Source: CAYTOJ01 sp964439415 (lineage in GTDB: Bacteria; Pseudomonadota; Alphaproteobacteria; Rickettsiales; CAZAGG01). From it: a stretch of 31,379 bases of DNA. The position numbers were made by a program, and so were the translations under genes. Each line of letters starts with the position of its first letter. Position 1 is the stretch's first letter. The notes beneath the pieces were generated by a model. It was not told the origin of the DNA, ran no database searches, and saw nothing but the letters and a program-made list of their open reading frames with translations. Shown here in pieces: positions 24,489 through 31,379 of this stretch. The DNA is taken from positions 1-31,379 of the forward strand of contig CAYTOJ010000004.1 in assembly GCA_964439415.1 (NCBI GenBank), given 5' to 3'.

Positions 24489-25163
24489 ATGCTGGAGATA
24501 AGCCCGCATATATTAGTAGTGGATGACGATAAACGCCTGTGCACACTGCTGCATGATTATCTAGGTCAGAACGGTTTCTGGGTATCTTTAAGTTCTGCGA
24601 CTAAAGAGGCGGATAAATTCCTTGAGGAAATGGTATTCGATGCCTTGGTGCTGGACGTGATGATGCCGGAGGAAACTGGCATTGAATACGTGCAGCGCTT
24701 CAAGAAACTTCACACGCAAGTTCCGGTATTGATGCTGACAGCACTTGGGGAAGTGGAAAACCGTATTGTAGGGCTGGAGAGCGGTGCGGACGATTACCTA
24801 AGCAAGCCCTTTGAACCGAAGGAGCTTCTACTGCGGCTTAAAAACCTGCTTGGCCGCTCCCCCAAAGCCAGTTTAGATAAAGCCAGGTTTGGGGATTATG
24901 AGTTTGACCTGCCAAAATCTCATTTAAGCAGAGCCGGAGAGGTTATATACCTGACCGAAAGCGAGGCCAGCCTGCTTAAAGCCCTGGCAGGCAGTAAGGG
25001 GGAGGTAGTATCCCGCGAGGCTCTGGCGGGAATACTGAAAACCAGCCCTAAATCAGTTGATGTTCAGGTAGGCAGGCTGCGCCGGAAAATCAGGGACGAT
25101 GGCAAGACCCCCGCCCTGATCAGCACCATCAGGGGTGAAGGATACGCGCTGAGGCTTGCATAG
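24489..25163 (+). CDS. OmpR-family response regulator (PetR-like)
   Basis: The 224-residue protein has a receiver domain (about 7-120) with acidic residues Asp12 and Asp13, phospho-acceptor Asp56 in LVLDVMMP, Thr near 83 and Lys in SKPFEP near 105. A winged-helix DNA-binding domain follows (about 130-224; YLTESEASLLKAL, SREALA, SVDVQVGRLRRKI, STIRGEGYAL). The receiver is closest in pattern to alphaproteobacterial PetR regulators. No histidine kinase gene is adjacent. It shares a transcript with the carrier gene and may regulate it, which is inference from position only. Confidence 0.9.
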   Translation: MLEISPHILVVDDDKRLCTLLHDYLGQNGFWVSLSSATKEADKFLEEMVFDALVLDVMMPEETGIEYVQRFKKLHTQVPVLMLTALGEVENRIVGLESGADDYLSKPFEPKELLLRLKNLLGRSPKASLDKARFGDYEFDLPKSHLSRAGEVIYLTESEASLLKALAGSKGEVVSREALAGILKTSPKSVDVQVGRLRRKIRDDGKTPALISTIRGEGYALRLA

Positions 25164-25181
25164 CACACGCAGCAACTGCAA

Positions 25182-25200
25182 ATGTTTCCGATGTGTGGAT
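25182..25200 (+). repeat. Fragment of family A hairpin A loop
   Basis: Nineteen bases (ATGTTTCCGATGTGTGGAT) match 12830-12848 in family A copy 3 with a single difference. The flanking arms of hairpin A are not preserved, so this looks like a decayed copy. Confidence 0.5.
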
Positions 25201-25204
25201 GCAT

Positions 25205-25260
25205 CCTAGTGGGTTATCTTGCCTAAATTTCAGGGTTGATATGACAGATGACCCACTAGG
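25205..25260. terminator. Long hairpin between convergent genes
   Basis: CCTAGTGGGTTATC (25205-25218) pairs with GATGACCCACTAGG (25247-25260), 14 bp with one G-T pair and a 28-base loop. It lies between the convergent response regulator and rfbC and could reduce read-through, but there is no good T-run on either side. Confidence 0.4.
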
Positions 25261-25270
25261 TTTATTGCGG

Positions 25271-25819
25271 CTAAAACACTGGTTTTAGCTTATACTCCGC
25301 GAAGCTCATCTGGGTTTTGTCACGCTCGGAGATGGTGGGGTTACTGACAGGCCACTGGATGTTTATTTCAGGGTCGTTCCACATCAGGCCGCCTTCGCCT
25401 TTGGGGTTGTAGGGGGCTGTGACTTTATAAATCATGTCCACTGGTTCATCCCCCAGCACGCAGAAGCCGTGGGCGAAACCGGGCGGAATCCAGAATAGAA
25501 CGCCGTTTTCACCACTTAGTTCAACGCCGTAATACTGGCCGTAAGTGGGAGAGTTTGCGCGGATGTCCACCGCAACGTCCCAGACTGCTCCCCTGGTAAC
25601 GCCAACCAGTTTGCCCTGCGCCGGTTCATGCTGCCAGTGTACACCGCGCAGCACACCTGGGGCGGAGCGAGAGTGATTATCCTGCACAAAATCGCCAGGT
25701 AGCCCCAAGTCCAGGTATTTCTGCCTGTTATAACGCTCAACAAAAAAGCCCCGCGCATCGCCATGCACTTTCAGCTGAATGACTTTAAGGTCTTTTATAA
25801 AACAATCACGTACTTCCAA
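25271..25819 (-). CDS. rfbC: dTDP-4-dehydrorhamnose 3,5-epimerase
   Basis: RfbC/RmlC epimerises dTDP-4-keto-6-deoxyglucose in dTDP-rhamnose synthesis for surface polysaccharide. The 182-residue cupin shows DARGFFVERY (about 21-30), QDNHSRSAPGVLRGVHWQ (46-63) with catalytic His61, QGKLV (68-72), DVAVDIR (about 80) and PPGFAHGFCVL (about 112). The start is TTG (25819), supported by a full AAGGAG Shine-Dalgarno sequence 6 bases upstream. It follows pheA by 20 bases. The other rml genes are not nearby. Confidence 0.93.
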   Translation of the reverse strand: MEVRDCFIKDLKVIQLKVHGDARGFFVERYNRQKYLDLGLPGDFVQDNHSRSAPGVLRGVHWQHEPAQGKLVGVTRGAVWDVAVDIRANSPTYGQYYGVELSGENGVLFWIPPGFAHGFCVLGDEPVDMIYKVTAPYNPKGEGGLMWNDPEINIQWPVSNPTISERDKTQMSFAEYKLKPVF

Positions 25820-25825
25820 GATAAT

Positions 25826-25831
25826 CTCCTT
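25826..25831 (-). promoter_or_regulatory. Ribosome binding site fixing the rfbC TTG start
   Basis: AAGGAG on the minus strand lies exactly 6 bases before the TTG at 25819. It is the strongest argument for that unusual start codon. Confidence 0.75.
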
Positions 25832-25839
25832 AACGTTAA

Positions 25840-26688
25840 TTAAGCATATCTGGCGGGGTCGGCATTGTAAACCCCCAGAATGCGCAGTTTTTTGCTGAAG
25901 AAGCTGAGTTCCTCCAGTGCCAGTTGTACGGGTCGGTCATTAGGGCTGCCTTCAATGGTCATGAAGAAATGCGCACTCTCCAGCCGGGAGGAAGGCATAT
26001 AGCTCTCCAGCTTGATCATATTAACGCCGTTAGTGGCCAGGCCGCCTAAAGCTTTGTAGAGCGAGGCGGGGATATTACGCACGGTAAAAATCATGCTGGT
26101 AAGTACCGGGCGGTCATTCTCAGGCGTGGGGTCAATCGGCTCGCGGGATATAGCGATGAAAACCGAAGTATTATCGTTACTATCCTGAATATCCGCCTTT
26201 AAAATCTCCAGCCCGTATAGCTCCGCCGCCAGGCCGGATGAGATAGCCGCTTTTGTTTTATCGCTCCAGGCGGCAACATCCCGCGCAGCGGCTGCGGTGT
26301 TGGAATGCGCGACAGATTCAAGTTTTAGTTTTTTTATAAAGCTGCGGCACTGCATCAACCCTTGCGGGTGGGAATATACATGCTTAATATCCTCCAGCTT
26401 CGCGCCTTTAATCGCCACCAGATTATGGCGGATTTTCTGGAAATGCTCACCCACGATATTAACATTGGTGCGCGGCAGTATGTTATGAATCTCCGCCACG
26501 CGCCCGGCCTGGGAGTTTTCAACCGGAATCAAACCCAGTTCCACCTTGCCTTCTTCCACCGCTTCGAACACTTCCTCAAAGCTGGGGAAGGGGATTGTTG
26601 TCATATACGGGTAAGCCTGGCGGCAGGCCAGATCAGCATTTGCGCCGGGAATACCCTGAAAGGCGATCAGGTTTTTATTGTCAGTCAT
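25840..26688 (-). CDS. pheA: Prephenate dehydratase (phenylalanine biosynthesis)
   Basis: This enzyme converts prephenate to phenylpyruvate. The 282-residue monofunctional protein has the PDT domain (about 7-183; FQGIPGANAD, GLIPVENSQAGRV, HPQGLMQCR) and a C-terminal ACT regulatory domain (about 195-275; NMIKLESYMP, the alphaproteobacterial form of the ESRP motif; FFSKKLRILGVYNADP). The catalytic motif, normally N-x-T-R-F, reads N-T-S-V-F at 173-177, so Thr is Ser and Arg is Val. There is no chorismate mutase domain. It is transcribed ahead of rfbC. Confidence 0.9.
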   Translation of the reverse strand: MTDNKNLIAFQGIPGANADLACRQAYPYMTTIPFPSFEEVFEAVEEGKVELGLIPVENSQAGRVAEIHNILPRTNVNIVGEHFQKIRHNLVAIKGAKLEDIKHVYSHPQGLMQCRSFIKKLKLESVAHSNTAAAARDVAAWSDKTKAAISSGLAAELYGLEILKADIQDSNDNTSVFIAISREPIDPTPENDRPVLTSMIFTVRNIPASLYKALGGLATNGVNMIKLESYMPSSRLESAHFFMTIEGSPNDRPVQLALEELSFFSKKLRILGVYNADPARYA

Positions 26689-26748
26689 GTGTATTGCTCG
26701 TGTTTTAAGAAGTGTTATACCTGTAACCTTTCAGTAAGTGCAACGGGT

Positions 26749-26914
26749 ATATACCCCTATCGCCTCAAGAGTGTTGTTGAATGATGTCATTTCAGGGGTA
26801 TATTTTTTGTATATTAAGGGGGCTGCCGCCCCCGGCCTTCGGCCTTCCCCCGCAGCGCCGGCGCGCTCCCTTACGGTCGCAAGAAAATGTCACTCTTGAT
26901 ACGCAAGGAGTATA
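26749..26914. repeat. Family B structured repeat, copy 2
   Basis: Stem I pairs ATATACCCC (26749-26757) with GGGGTATAT (26795-26803). Stem II pairs GGGGGC (26818-26823) with GCCCCC (26828-26833). Stem III pairs GGCC (26834-26837) with GGCC (26841-26844). The right end (CACTCTTGATACGC, then AAGGAGTATA) is an imperfect inverse of the left end (TATACCCCTATCGCC, then TCAAGAGTG). All three stems differ from copy 1 by matched changes in both arms. Confidence 0.8.
26905..26910 (+). promoter_or_regulatory. mrp Shine-Dalgarno sequence inside the family B repeat end
   Basis: AAGGAG lies 8 bases before GTG (26919) and 14 before ATG (26925). It is part of the right end of the repeat. Copy 1 has GAGGAG in the same position. 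Confidence 0.6.
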
Positions 26915-26918
26915 TACA

Positions 26919-27914
26919 GTGAAAATGGCTAATAAGAACGAGATTCTGGATGAACTGTCAGCAGTTAAGTTCAGGGGTGGAAATATCATTACCGCAGGTT
27001 TACTCTCCGGCCTGGTGATAAAGAGTGATGTTGTAAGCATAACGCTGGAATCTGAAGGGATAGCGCGTGATGAAATGCAGGCGTTGGAATCCGCAATTAA
27101 AGATAAGCTCAGTAAAAGATGGGGGGGGACTTCGGTAAATGTTATCTTTACCGCAAACAGGCAAGGGGCAAACCCGCAGAGGAAAGCCGCACAATGGAAC
27201 CGGGAGGAAATTAAAGGCATAAAAAAGATAATCGCGGTTGCATCCGGAAAAGGCGGCGTTGGCAAGTCCACCATTACGCTTTATCTGGCGCAGGCGCTGC
27301 AAAGCATGAATTTAAAAGTGGGCGTGCTGGATGCTGATATCTATGGCCCCTCCATGCCGCATCTTCTAAACATCAGTGGCAAGCCGGAGGCGGTGGGGGA
27401 GAAAATGATTCCCCTAATCGCATCAACGGGCAAGCAGAACTATAAATACCCGATTAAATGCATTTCCATGGGTATGCTGGCGGAGGAGGGGCAGCCGATT
27501 ATCTGGCGCGGGCCGATGGTAACCAAAACCATAGCCCAGTTTCTGCGCGGAACAAACTGGGGTGAGCTGGACTTTCTGCTGGTTGACATGCCACCCGGCA
27601 CTGGTGATGTGCAGCTAAGTCTGGCGCAGCAGATACCCCTGAGTGGCGTGGTGATGGTAACAATACCCGGCCAGCTTGCCATGCTGGACGTTCGCCGCGC
27701 CGCCGCCATGTTCAGAATGCTGGAAGTGCCAATTCTGGCGGTGGTTGAGAATATGAGCCATTATGATGACGTGGCAGGTGGGCGGCACTACATCTTTGGC
27801 CAGGGCGGGGGAGAGCAGATAGCAAAAGAATTTGGCTGCAAGAATCTGATTCACGTTCCCATTAACGGCGTTTTAGCTGCTGAGCAGGTTCAGTTTTTGC
27901 ATACGCCCCTTTAA
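26919..27914 (+). CDS. mrp: Mrp/ApbC-type P-loop ATPase, Fe-S cluster carrier
   Basis: Mrp/ApbC proteins bind and transfer iron-sulfur clusters in the cytoplasm. From the GTG start (chosen because AAGGAG is 8 bases upstream) it has 331 residues. An N-terminal MIP18/DUF59 domain spans about 5-85. The P-loop domain has ASGKGGVGKST near 108, DADIYGPSMPH near 139, WRGPM, and LVDMPPGTGD near 225. The CxxC cluster-binding motif of many ApbC proteins is absent (ENMSHYDDVAGG), as in many alphaproteobacterial members. The protein ends soon after HVPINGVLAAEQ, about 10 or more residues shorter than relatives. The open frame extends upstream through the repeat to 26781, without a ribosome site. Confidence 0.9.
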   Translation: MKMANKNEILDELSAVKFRGGNIITAGLLSGLVIKSDVVSITLESEGIARDEMQALESAIKDKLSKRWGGTSVNVIFTANRQGANPQRKAAQWNREEIKGIKKIIAVASGKGGVGKSTITLYLAQALQSMNLKVGVLDADIYGPSMPHLLNISGKPEAVGEKMIPLIASTGKQNYKYPIKCISMGMLAEEGQPIIWRGPMVTKTIAQFLRGTNWGELDFLLVDMPPGTGDVQLSLAQQIPLSGVVMVTIPGQLAMLDVRRAAAMFRMLEVPILAVVENMSHYDDVAGGRHYIFGQGGGEQIAKEFGCKNLIHVPINGVLAAEQVQFLHTPL

Positions 27915-27931
27915 GCGGCCATATGCAAAAA
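27894..27931. repeat. Palindrome across the mrp stop codon, possible family A fragment
   Basis: TTTTTGCATA (27894-27903) pairs with TATGCAAAAA (27922-27931) around the mrp TAA. The right side GCGGCCATATGCAAAA resembles the hairpin B right arm of family A (GCGGCCATGCGCAAAA). It lacks a T-run after the stem, so it does not look like a standard terminator. Confidence 0.4.
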
Positions 27932-27957
27932 ACCTGCAAGCTGTTGGGTCTTCGGGT

Positions 27958-30099
27958 CTAATATCTGACTATCGGTAAGAAATGTCTGTGCTGAGAAAAT
28001 GATGGTGGGGCTGGTGCTTCTGCTGCGCTATATTCCTGTAAAATATCAGCATTATCAGGCTGTTCTAATGGTTTGTTATTACCATTGATACTGCGTCCAA
28101 ACTCCAGCAACGCATTAAGCTTGGTTCCTGAAGCTACCATACTTTCAAGCGATTCAGTAAATTCTGTAATAGACTGAAATTTGGTGGAAATCAAAGCTTC
28201 AGATATAATCGGGTCGGTAAGAATATCAGGCGTTGCATCAGGGAAAGCATTTAAAAATTCTCTGGCTTTACGTAGCATTATGCCCGTGCTCATCGGTTTT
28301 TTAGCCGTGCTATCATCCTCAGTGGAAATAGATAACTCATACCGGGTGAGGAAGGTGCGGTATGCCGCCCTGTCAGCAATGAGGATGTTCTGATTATCCA
28401 TTAAGGTGTCGAGATTCTGCAGGCTGGTGAAAATCTCCTCCGCGCTTCTGCTGCTAGTGTGTGTTTGCACTGCTTTTGCTGTGTCAGGATTTTGACCTAA
28501 ATAATCTACTAAAATCTTGGGGTCTCCAGCCCTAACAGCTTCCTGTAATTGCGTGTAGAGCGGCTCTATGTGCTGGTCAGCAAGTGCCAGATAATCAATC
28601 TTAAAAACCTGATTGCCGATTACTATGCCCTCCAGGAATTTAGCATCTTTAGTTGTGAAGAGTGCTGTTCTATCAAATATCAGCAGGGAGTTGCTTGTGG
28701 TTATGAAATAACTATCTAAACTTAATTGATCGTTAGGAAGAGTAGACGTAGAGCTTAAATAAGCCAGTAGATTATCAGCTTCAGAATCATTAAGTGGTAT
28801 ATTGTTCATTGCTTTTGCGTGAAATATTTTAAGTCTCTCCGCGATTTTGTATATTTCATCGGGATCAGTCCAATAGCTTAAAATTCGCATATATTGGTAT
28901 CGCGAAGAAGTAGTAACGTAACTTAAAGCTTCTTCTATCGAGCTTGTAATCTCCGGTATTTGTTCAAAGTAATTTAGTAAAAACTCTCCAGTATGGTCAG
29001 ATAAGATTGCCATTCGCATATTGGAGAGAACGCCGTCTACTTCGGCATACTCATTTTTTTGAATTTTGGATACATAGCCCATAATTTCTTGTAGTTTATC
29101 TGCGCCTGCCAATCCATGTAGACTAAGTAAAAATTTTGCTTCCTCAAAATCGTTCCCTATAGCCTCATCTATAAGCGTGCAGAATAAAGCATATTCAGGA
29201 TTAGTAATGATCTTTAACGAAAGATCAAATTCCCCAGCAGATAGTTTGCTAGTTGCGATTAATGAAGCTACTGGAATTGTCGATACTTGATCGCCAATAA
29301 CATCTCCAGAAATAATCATTTTTGCCCTTCTGACCATTTCGGAAATATTAGCGTAAGGCTGGGCAGCTTTCTGATTTCCCGATTCCAAATATGCTTTCAA
29401 AAATTCAGTATATTTCTCATGCTGTTCATCCGGAATCTCATGGTCTGCAAGCGCCCGCGCAACTAAATCTTCATTGCTGACTATCAAAGGCGGGTAAGAG
29501 TTTAGCCACTGCAACACTTCATCTAATCCGGTGGGGTTTTTCTGCTCATTATCTGGTAATTCGCTTGCTTCACCTGCTAATGGTGCGGATGGTTGGACAG
29601 AAACAGCAGGCCGATATTCGGCGGTTTCTTCGCTAATTGATTGAGCGTATAATGCATCTGATCCGCTAAATTTTTTCTCCTCCAGCGTTATGTATTCCCT
29701 TAGCGACATTAAAGCAGTCTGCTCAGCTATTATAGGTTTATCCAAGTCAAGATAATAACTCCCTACCTCATTCTCGAATATCCTTTGGTTTGCTTGTACA
29801 ATCAGGGGTATGTATTTCTGGCGGATATCCTCTGGTGAAATGCCCTCACTTCTTAAAGCCTGATACACCGGCAGGAAATGCTCAACAACAAGCTTGCCTT
29901 GGTCGCTAGTGGGATCAATGTCTTTATATTCCATTCCCAGAAAAGCGGAGCCGTAATTCTGCCATACTTCATGCGTCAGAGCATCATACACCAGGGCAAA
30001 TCCCCTGATTTCATCATCCGGTATTACTCCAAAGGTACGCTCATAATACTTAATAGCCGCCCCTACTTTCGTAACTGTATCTTCAAAGCCTTCACTCAT
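27958..30099 (-). CDS. Large acidic helical protein, unrecognised
   Basis: I do not recognise this 713-residue protein. It has no signal peptide and no transmembrane segment, contains a single cysteine, and appears mostly alpha-helical and acidic. A proline/serine/alanine-rich linker (about 160-200, SVQPSAPLAGEASELPDNEQ) separates an N-terminal domain of about 155 residues from the rest. The C-terminal tail (about 690-713) is Ala/Pro-rich and then ends with a basic-aromatic HRHFLPIVRY. No catalytic motif or obvious repeat was found. The start is ATG with AGGGGA at good spacing. It converges with mrp and lies downstream of fabD, 116 bases away. It may be a lineage-specific or host-interaction protein, but that is conjecture. 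Confidence 0.8.
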   Translation of the reverse strand: MSEGFEDTVTKVGAAIKYYERTFGVIPDDEIRGFALVYDALTHEVWQNYGSAFLGMEYKDIDPTSDQGKLVVEHFLPVYQALRSEGISPEDIRQKYIPLIVQANQRIFENEVGSYYLDLDKPIIAEQTALMSLREYITLEEKKFSGSDALYAQSISEETAEYRPAVSVQPSAPLAGEASELPDNEQKNPTGLDEVLQWLNSYPPLIVSNEDLVARALADHEIPDEQHEKYTEFLKAYLESGNQKAAQPYANISEMVRRAKMIISGDVIGDQVSTIPVASLIATSKLSAGEFDLSLKIITNPEYALFCTLIDEAIGNDFEEAKFLLSLHGLAGADKLQEIMGYVSKIQKNEYAEVDGVLSNMRMAILSDHTGEFLLNYFEQIPEITSSIEEALSYVTTSSRYQYMRILSYWTDPDEIYKIAERLKIFHAKAMNNIPLNDSEADNLLAYLSSTSTLPNDQLSLDSYFITTSNSLLIFDRTALFTTKDAKFLEGIVIGNQVFKIDYLALADQHIEPLYTQLQEAVRAGDPKILVDYLGQNPDTAKAVQTHTSSRSAEEIFTSLQNLDTLMDNQNILIADRAAYRTFLTRYELSISTEDDSTAKKPMSTGIMLRKAREFLNAFPDATPDILTDPIISEALISTKFQSITEFTESLESMVASGTKLNALLEFGRSINGNNKPLEQPDNADILQEYSAAEAPAPPSFSQHRHFLPIVRY

Positions 30100-30215
30100 G
30101 CATATCCCCTGATAAGAACAGGGATAATTATATAATTTGCTCGTGACTATTTTATGACCAATTTTTTATATTGCCGGGCGAGTGCTCATGTGAGGGAAGT
30201 ATATTTTACAATGCT

Positions 30216-31157
30216 TTACAAGCTTTGTATAAACCCCTCGATATCCGTTGGGGTTTCCAGGGAGTGGGTGGTGGCGCTTGCATCTATACGTTTGATAAGC
30301 CCGGCCAGCACTTTGCCTGAGCCGAGTTCCACATATTCAGTTATGCCTTCTTCTTTCATTTGCATTACACTCTCCCGCCAGCGTACCGGGCTTACCACCT
30401 GCTGCGCCAGTAGTTTTTTTATCTCAAGCGGTTCATTCACTCTTGCAGCGGTGACATTGGCGATGATGTCAATCACGGGCTTTTTTATATGCTCAATATC
30501 CAAAGCTTTTTCCATCTCTCTGGCGGCACTCTCTATCAGTGAGCAATGAAATGGCGCGCTGACGTTAAGCTTGACCGCCTTTTTAAAGCCATGACGGGGT
30601 GCGGCCTCCACCGCTGCATCAATAGCTGTTATGCTACCGCTGAGTACTATCTGCCCGGGAGCATTATCGTTAGAAATCTCGCATACACCTTTCTGGGATG
30701 CATCCTCTGCCAGCTTTACTGCATTCTGGTAATCCCCGCCAATTAAAGCCGCCATGCCACCCGTGCCTTTGGGGGCTGCTGCCTGCATTGCCTGGCCGCG
30801 CAGGCGAAGTAACCTTGCCGCCTGTGGTATGCTAAGTGCTCCAGCAGCAGTAAGGGCGGAGTATTCCCCCAGTGAATGCCCGGCGGCAAGACTTGCAAAG
30901 TTTTCCAGTTTTCTGCCGCCGTCAATCTCTAAAACTTTGAATACCGCCAGCGACATGGCCATAAGTGCAGGCTGAGTGTTCTCGGTATGGGTTAAGTCTT
31001 CCTCAGAGCCTTCAAAAATAATTTTGCTGAGTTTGAATTTCAAGGCTTCGTCTACTTCCTCAAACACATCGCGGGCAGTGCGGAATGCCTTGTACAGCTC
31101 CAGCCCCATGCCTACTTTTTGCGCTCCCTGACCTGGGAATACCAATGCTCTAGTCAT
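30216..31157 (-). CDS. fabD: Malonyl-CoA-acyl carrier protein transacylase
   Basis: FabD loads malonyl groups onto acyl carrier protein for fatty acid synthesis. The 313-residue protein has the oxyanion-hole motif PGQGAQ (8-13), the nucleophile elbow GHSLGE with Ser95 (93-98), the conserved Gln and Arg region (RLLRLRGQAMQ), NDNAPGQIVLSG (about 160) and the catalytic His in APFHCSLIE (about 204). Full length is normal. fabG, acpP and fabH, common neighbours, are not in view. The start is ATG. Confidence 0.97.
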   Translation of the reverse strand: MTRALVFPGQGAQKVGMGLELYKAFRTARDVFEEVDEALKFKLSKIIFEGSEEDLTHTENTQPALMAMSLAVFKVLEIDGGRKLENFASLAAGHSLGEYSALTAAGALSIPQAARLLRLRGQAMQAAAPKGTGGMAALIGGDYQNAVKLAEDASQKGVCEISNDNAPGQIVLSGSITAIDAAVEAAPRHGFKKAVKLNVSAPFHCSLIESAAREMEKALDIEHIKKPVIDIIANVTAARVNEPLEIKKLLAQQVVSPVRWRESVMQMKEEGITEYVELGSGKVLAGLIKRIDASATTHSLETPTDIEGFIQSL

Positions 31158-31213
31158 TTATCACCATAAATTTTTTAACCTTTTAAGTCGTGTAGATTAA
31201 ATGGCAAGTGACA

Positions 31214-31270
31214 TGCGCACGGGTTGGTGGGTGGCGTGCGCAAAATATAAAAATAGCTTACCACCTGACA
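31214..31270 (+). repeat. Family A middle hairpin joined to a MITE-like end
   Basis: TGCGCAC (31214-31220) pairs with GTGCGCA (31236-31242), the family A hairpin B with a matched T-A to C-G change. It is followed by AAAATATAAAAATA as in the full copies. Hairpins A and C are missing. At 31257-31270 CTTACCACCTGACA matches the end of the element at 139, with one difference. Confidence 0.6.
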
Positions 31271-31379
31271 GAATTTGCATAAAGCCATAATGTTGGGATG
31301 TGAGTGAGGTTGAGAGCGGCATATAGCAGCAATCGGAGTCCACGTTTAAAGAAGGAAGTCAGACTGCGCTCAGCTTTTT

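Noticed and set aside
26781..26918. In-frame extension of mrp upstream through the family B repeat, adding 46 residues
   Set aside because: The extra residues are encoded by repeat sequence, do not resemble the Mrp N-terminus, and the upstream ATG has no Shine-Dalgarno sequence. The GTG at 26919 does.

Overview
The window comes from an alphaproteobacterial chromosome. The evidence is an alpha-type Hda (HdaA) homologue, a GapR/UPF0335 gene, a bactofilin, an alpha-style prephenate dehydratase ACT domain, a PetR-like response regulator and cytochrome aa3 oxidase subunits. The density of small palindromic intergenic repeats, an exported ankyrin protein and broken-up classical operons would fit a host-associated or Rickettsiales-like lineage. 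That placement is inference, since no rRNA or marker phylogeny is available here. No rRNA, tRNA, CRISPR array or intact transposase was seen.

Layout. 1-446 holds the tail of an unknown gene and a small element with inverted ends. 447-5794 (minus) is hda, a terminator, nusA and infB; rimP, ylxR and rbfA, the usual neighbours, are absent. 5887-6654 is a bactofilin, divergent from a plus-strand run rpsF, rpsR, a DUF2232-type membrane protein, rplI and dnaJ (6844-10332). recF (minus) converges on dnaJ and diverges from rpmE. Next come a lone FlgC-like rod protein, an exported ankyrin protein and htpG. 16353-19325 holds a 915-residue two-domain enzyme (Gfo/Idh/MocA dehydrogenase-like plus SMP-30/gluconolactonase-like) with a tiny coupled gene, followed by a GNAT protein, gapR and a phage-type lysozyme. 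20554-23014 (minus) is coxB-coxA. 23199-25163 is a DctA-type carrier with a response regulator. 25271-26688 (minus) is pheA-rfbC. Then come mrp, a 713-residue unrecognised acidic protein and fabD.

The most distinctive content is the repeat system. Family A (about 140 bp, four full copies at 3308, 12134, 12820 and 16087, plus fragments) is built of three successive hairpins. Family B (about 165 bp, two copies at 11518 and 26749) also folds into successive hairpins. In both families base changes in one arm are matched by changes in the other, which points to selection or constraint on folded structure. The copies sit in functional places: at the 3' end of rpmE, against the stop codon of the ankyrin gene, between nusA and infB, in the recF leader, and directly upstream of mrp, where the element end supplies the Shine-Dalgarno sequence. 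A third element (139-392) has inverted ends and a 10-bp direct repeat at its borders.

Most genes are housekeeping. The accessory candidates worth attention are the dehydrogenase-lactonase fusion, the 713-residue protein, the ankyrin protein and the repeat families.
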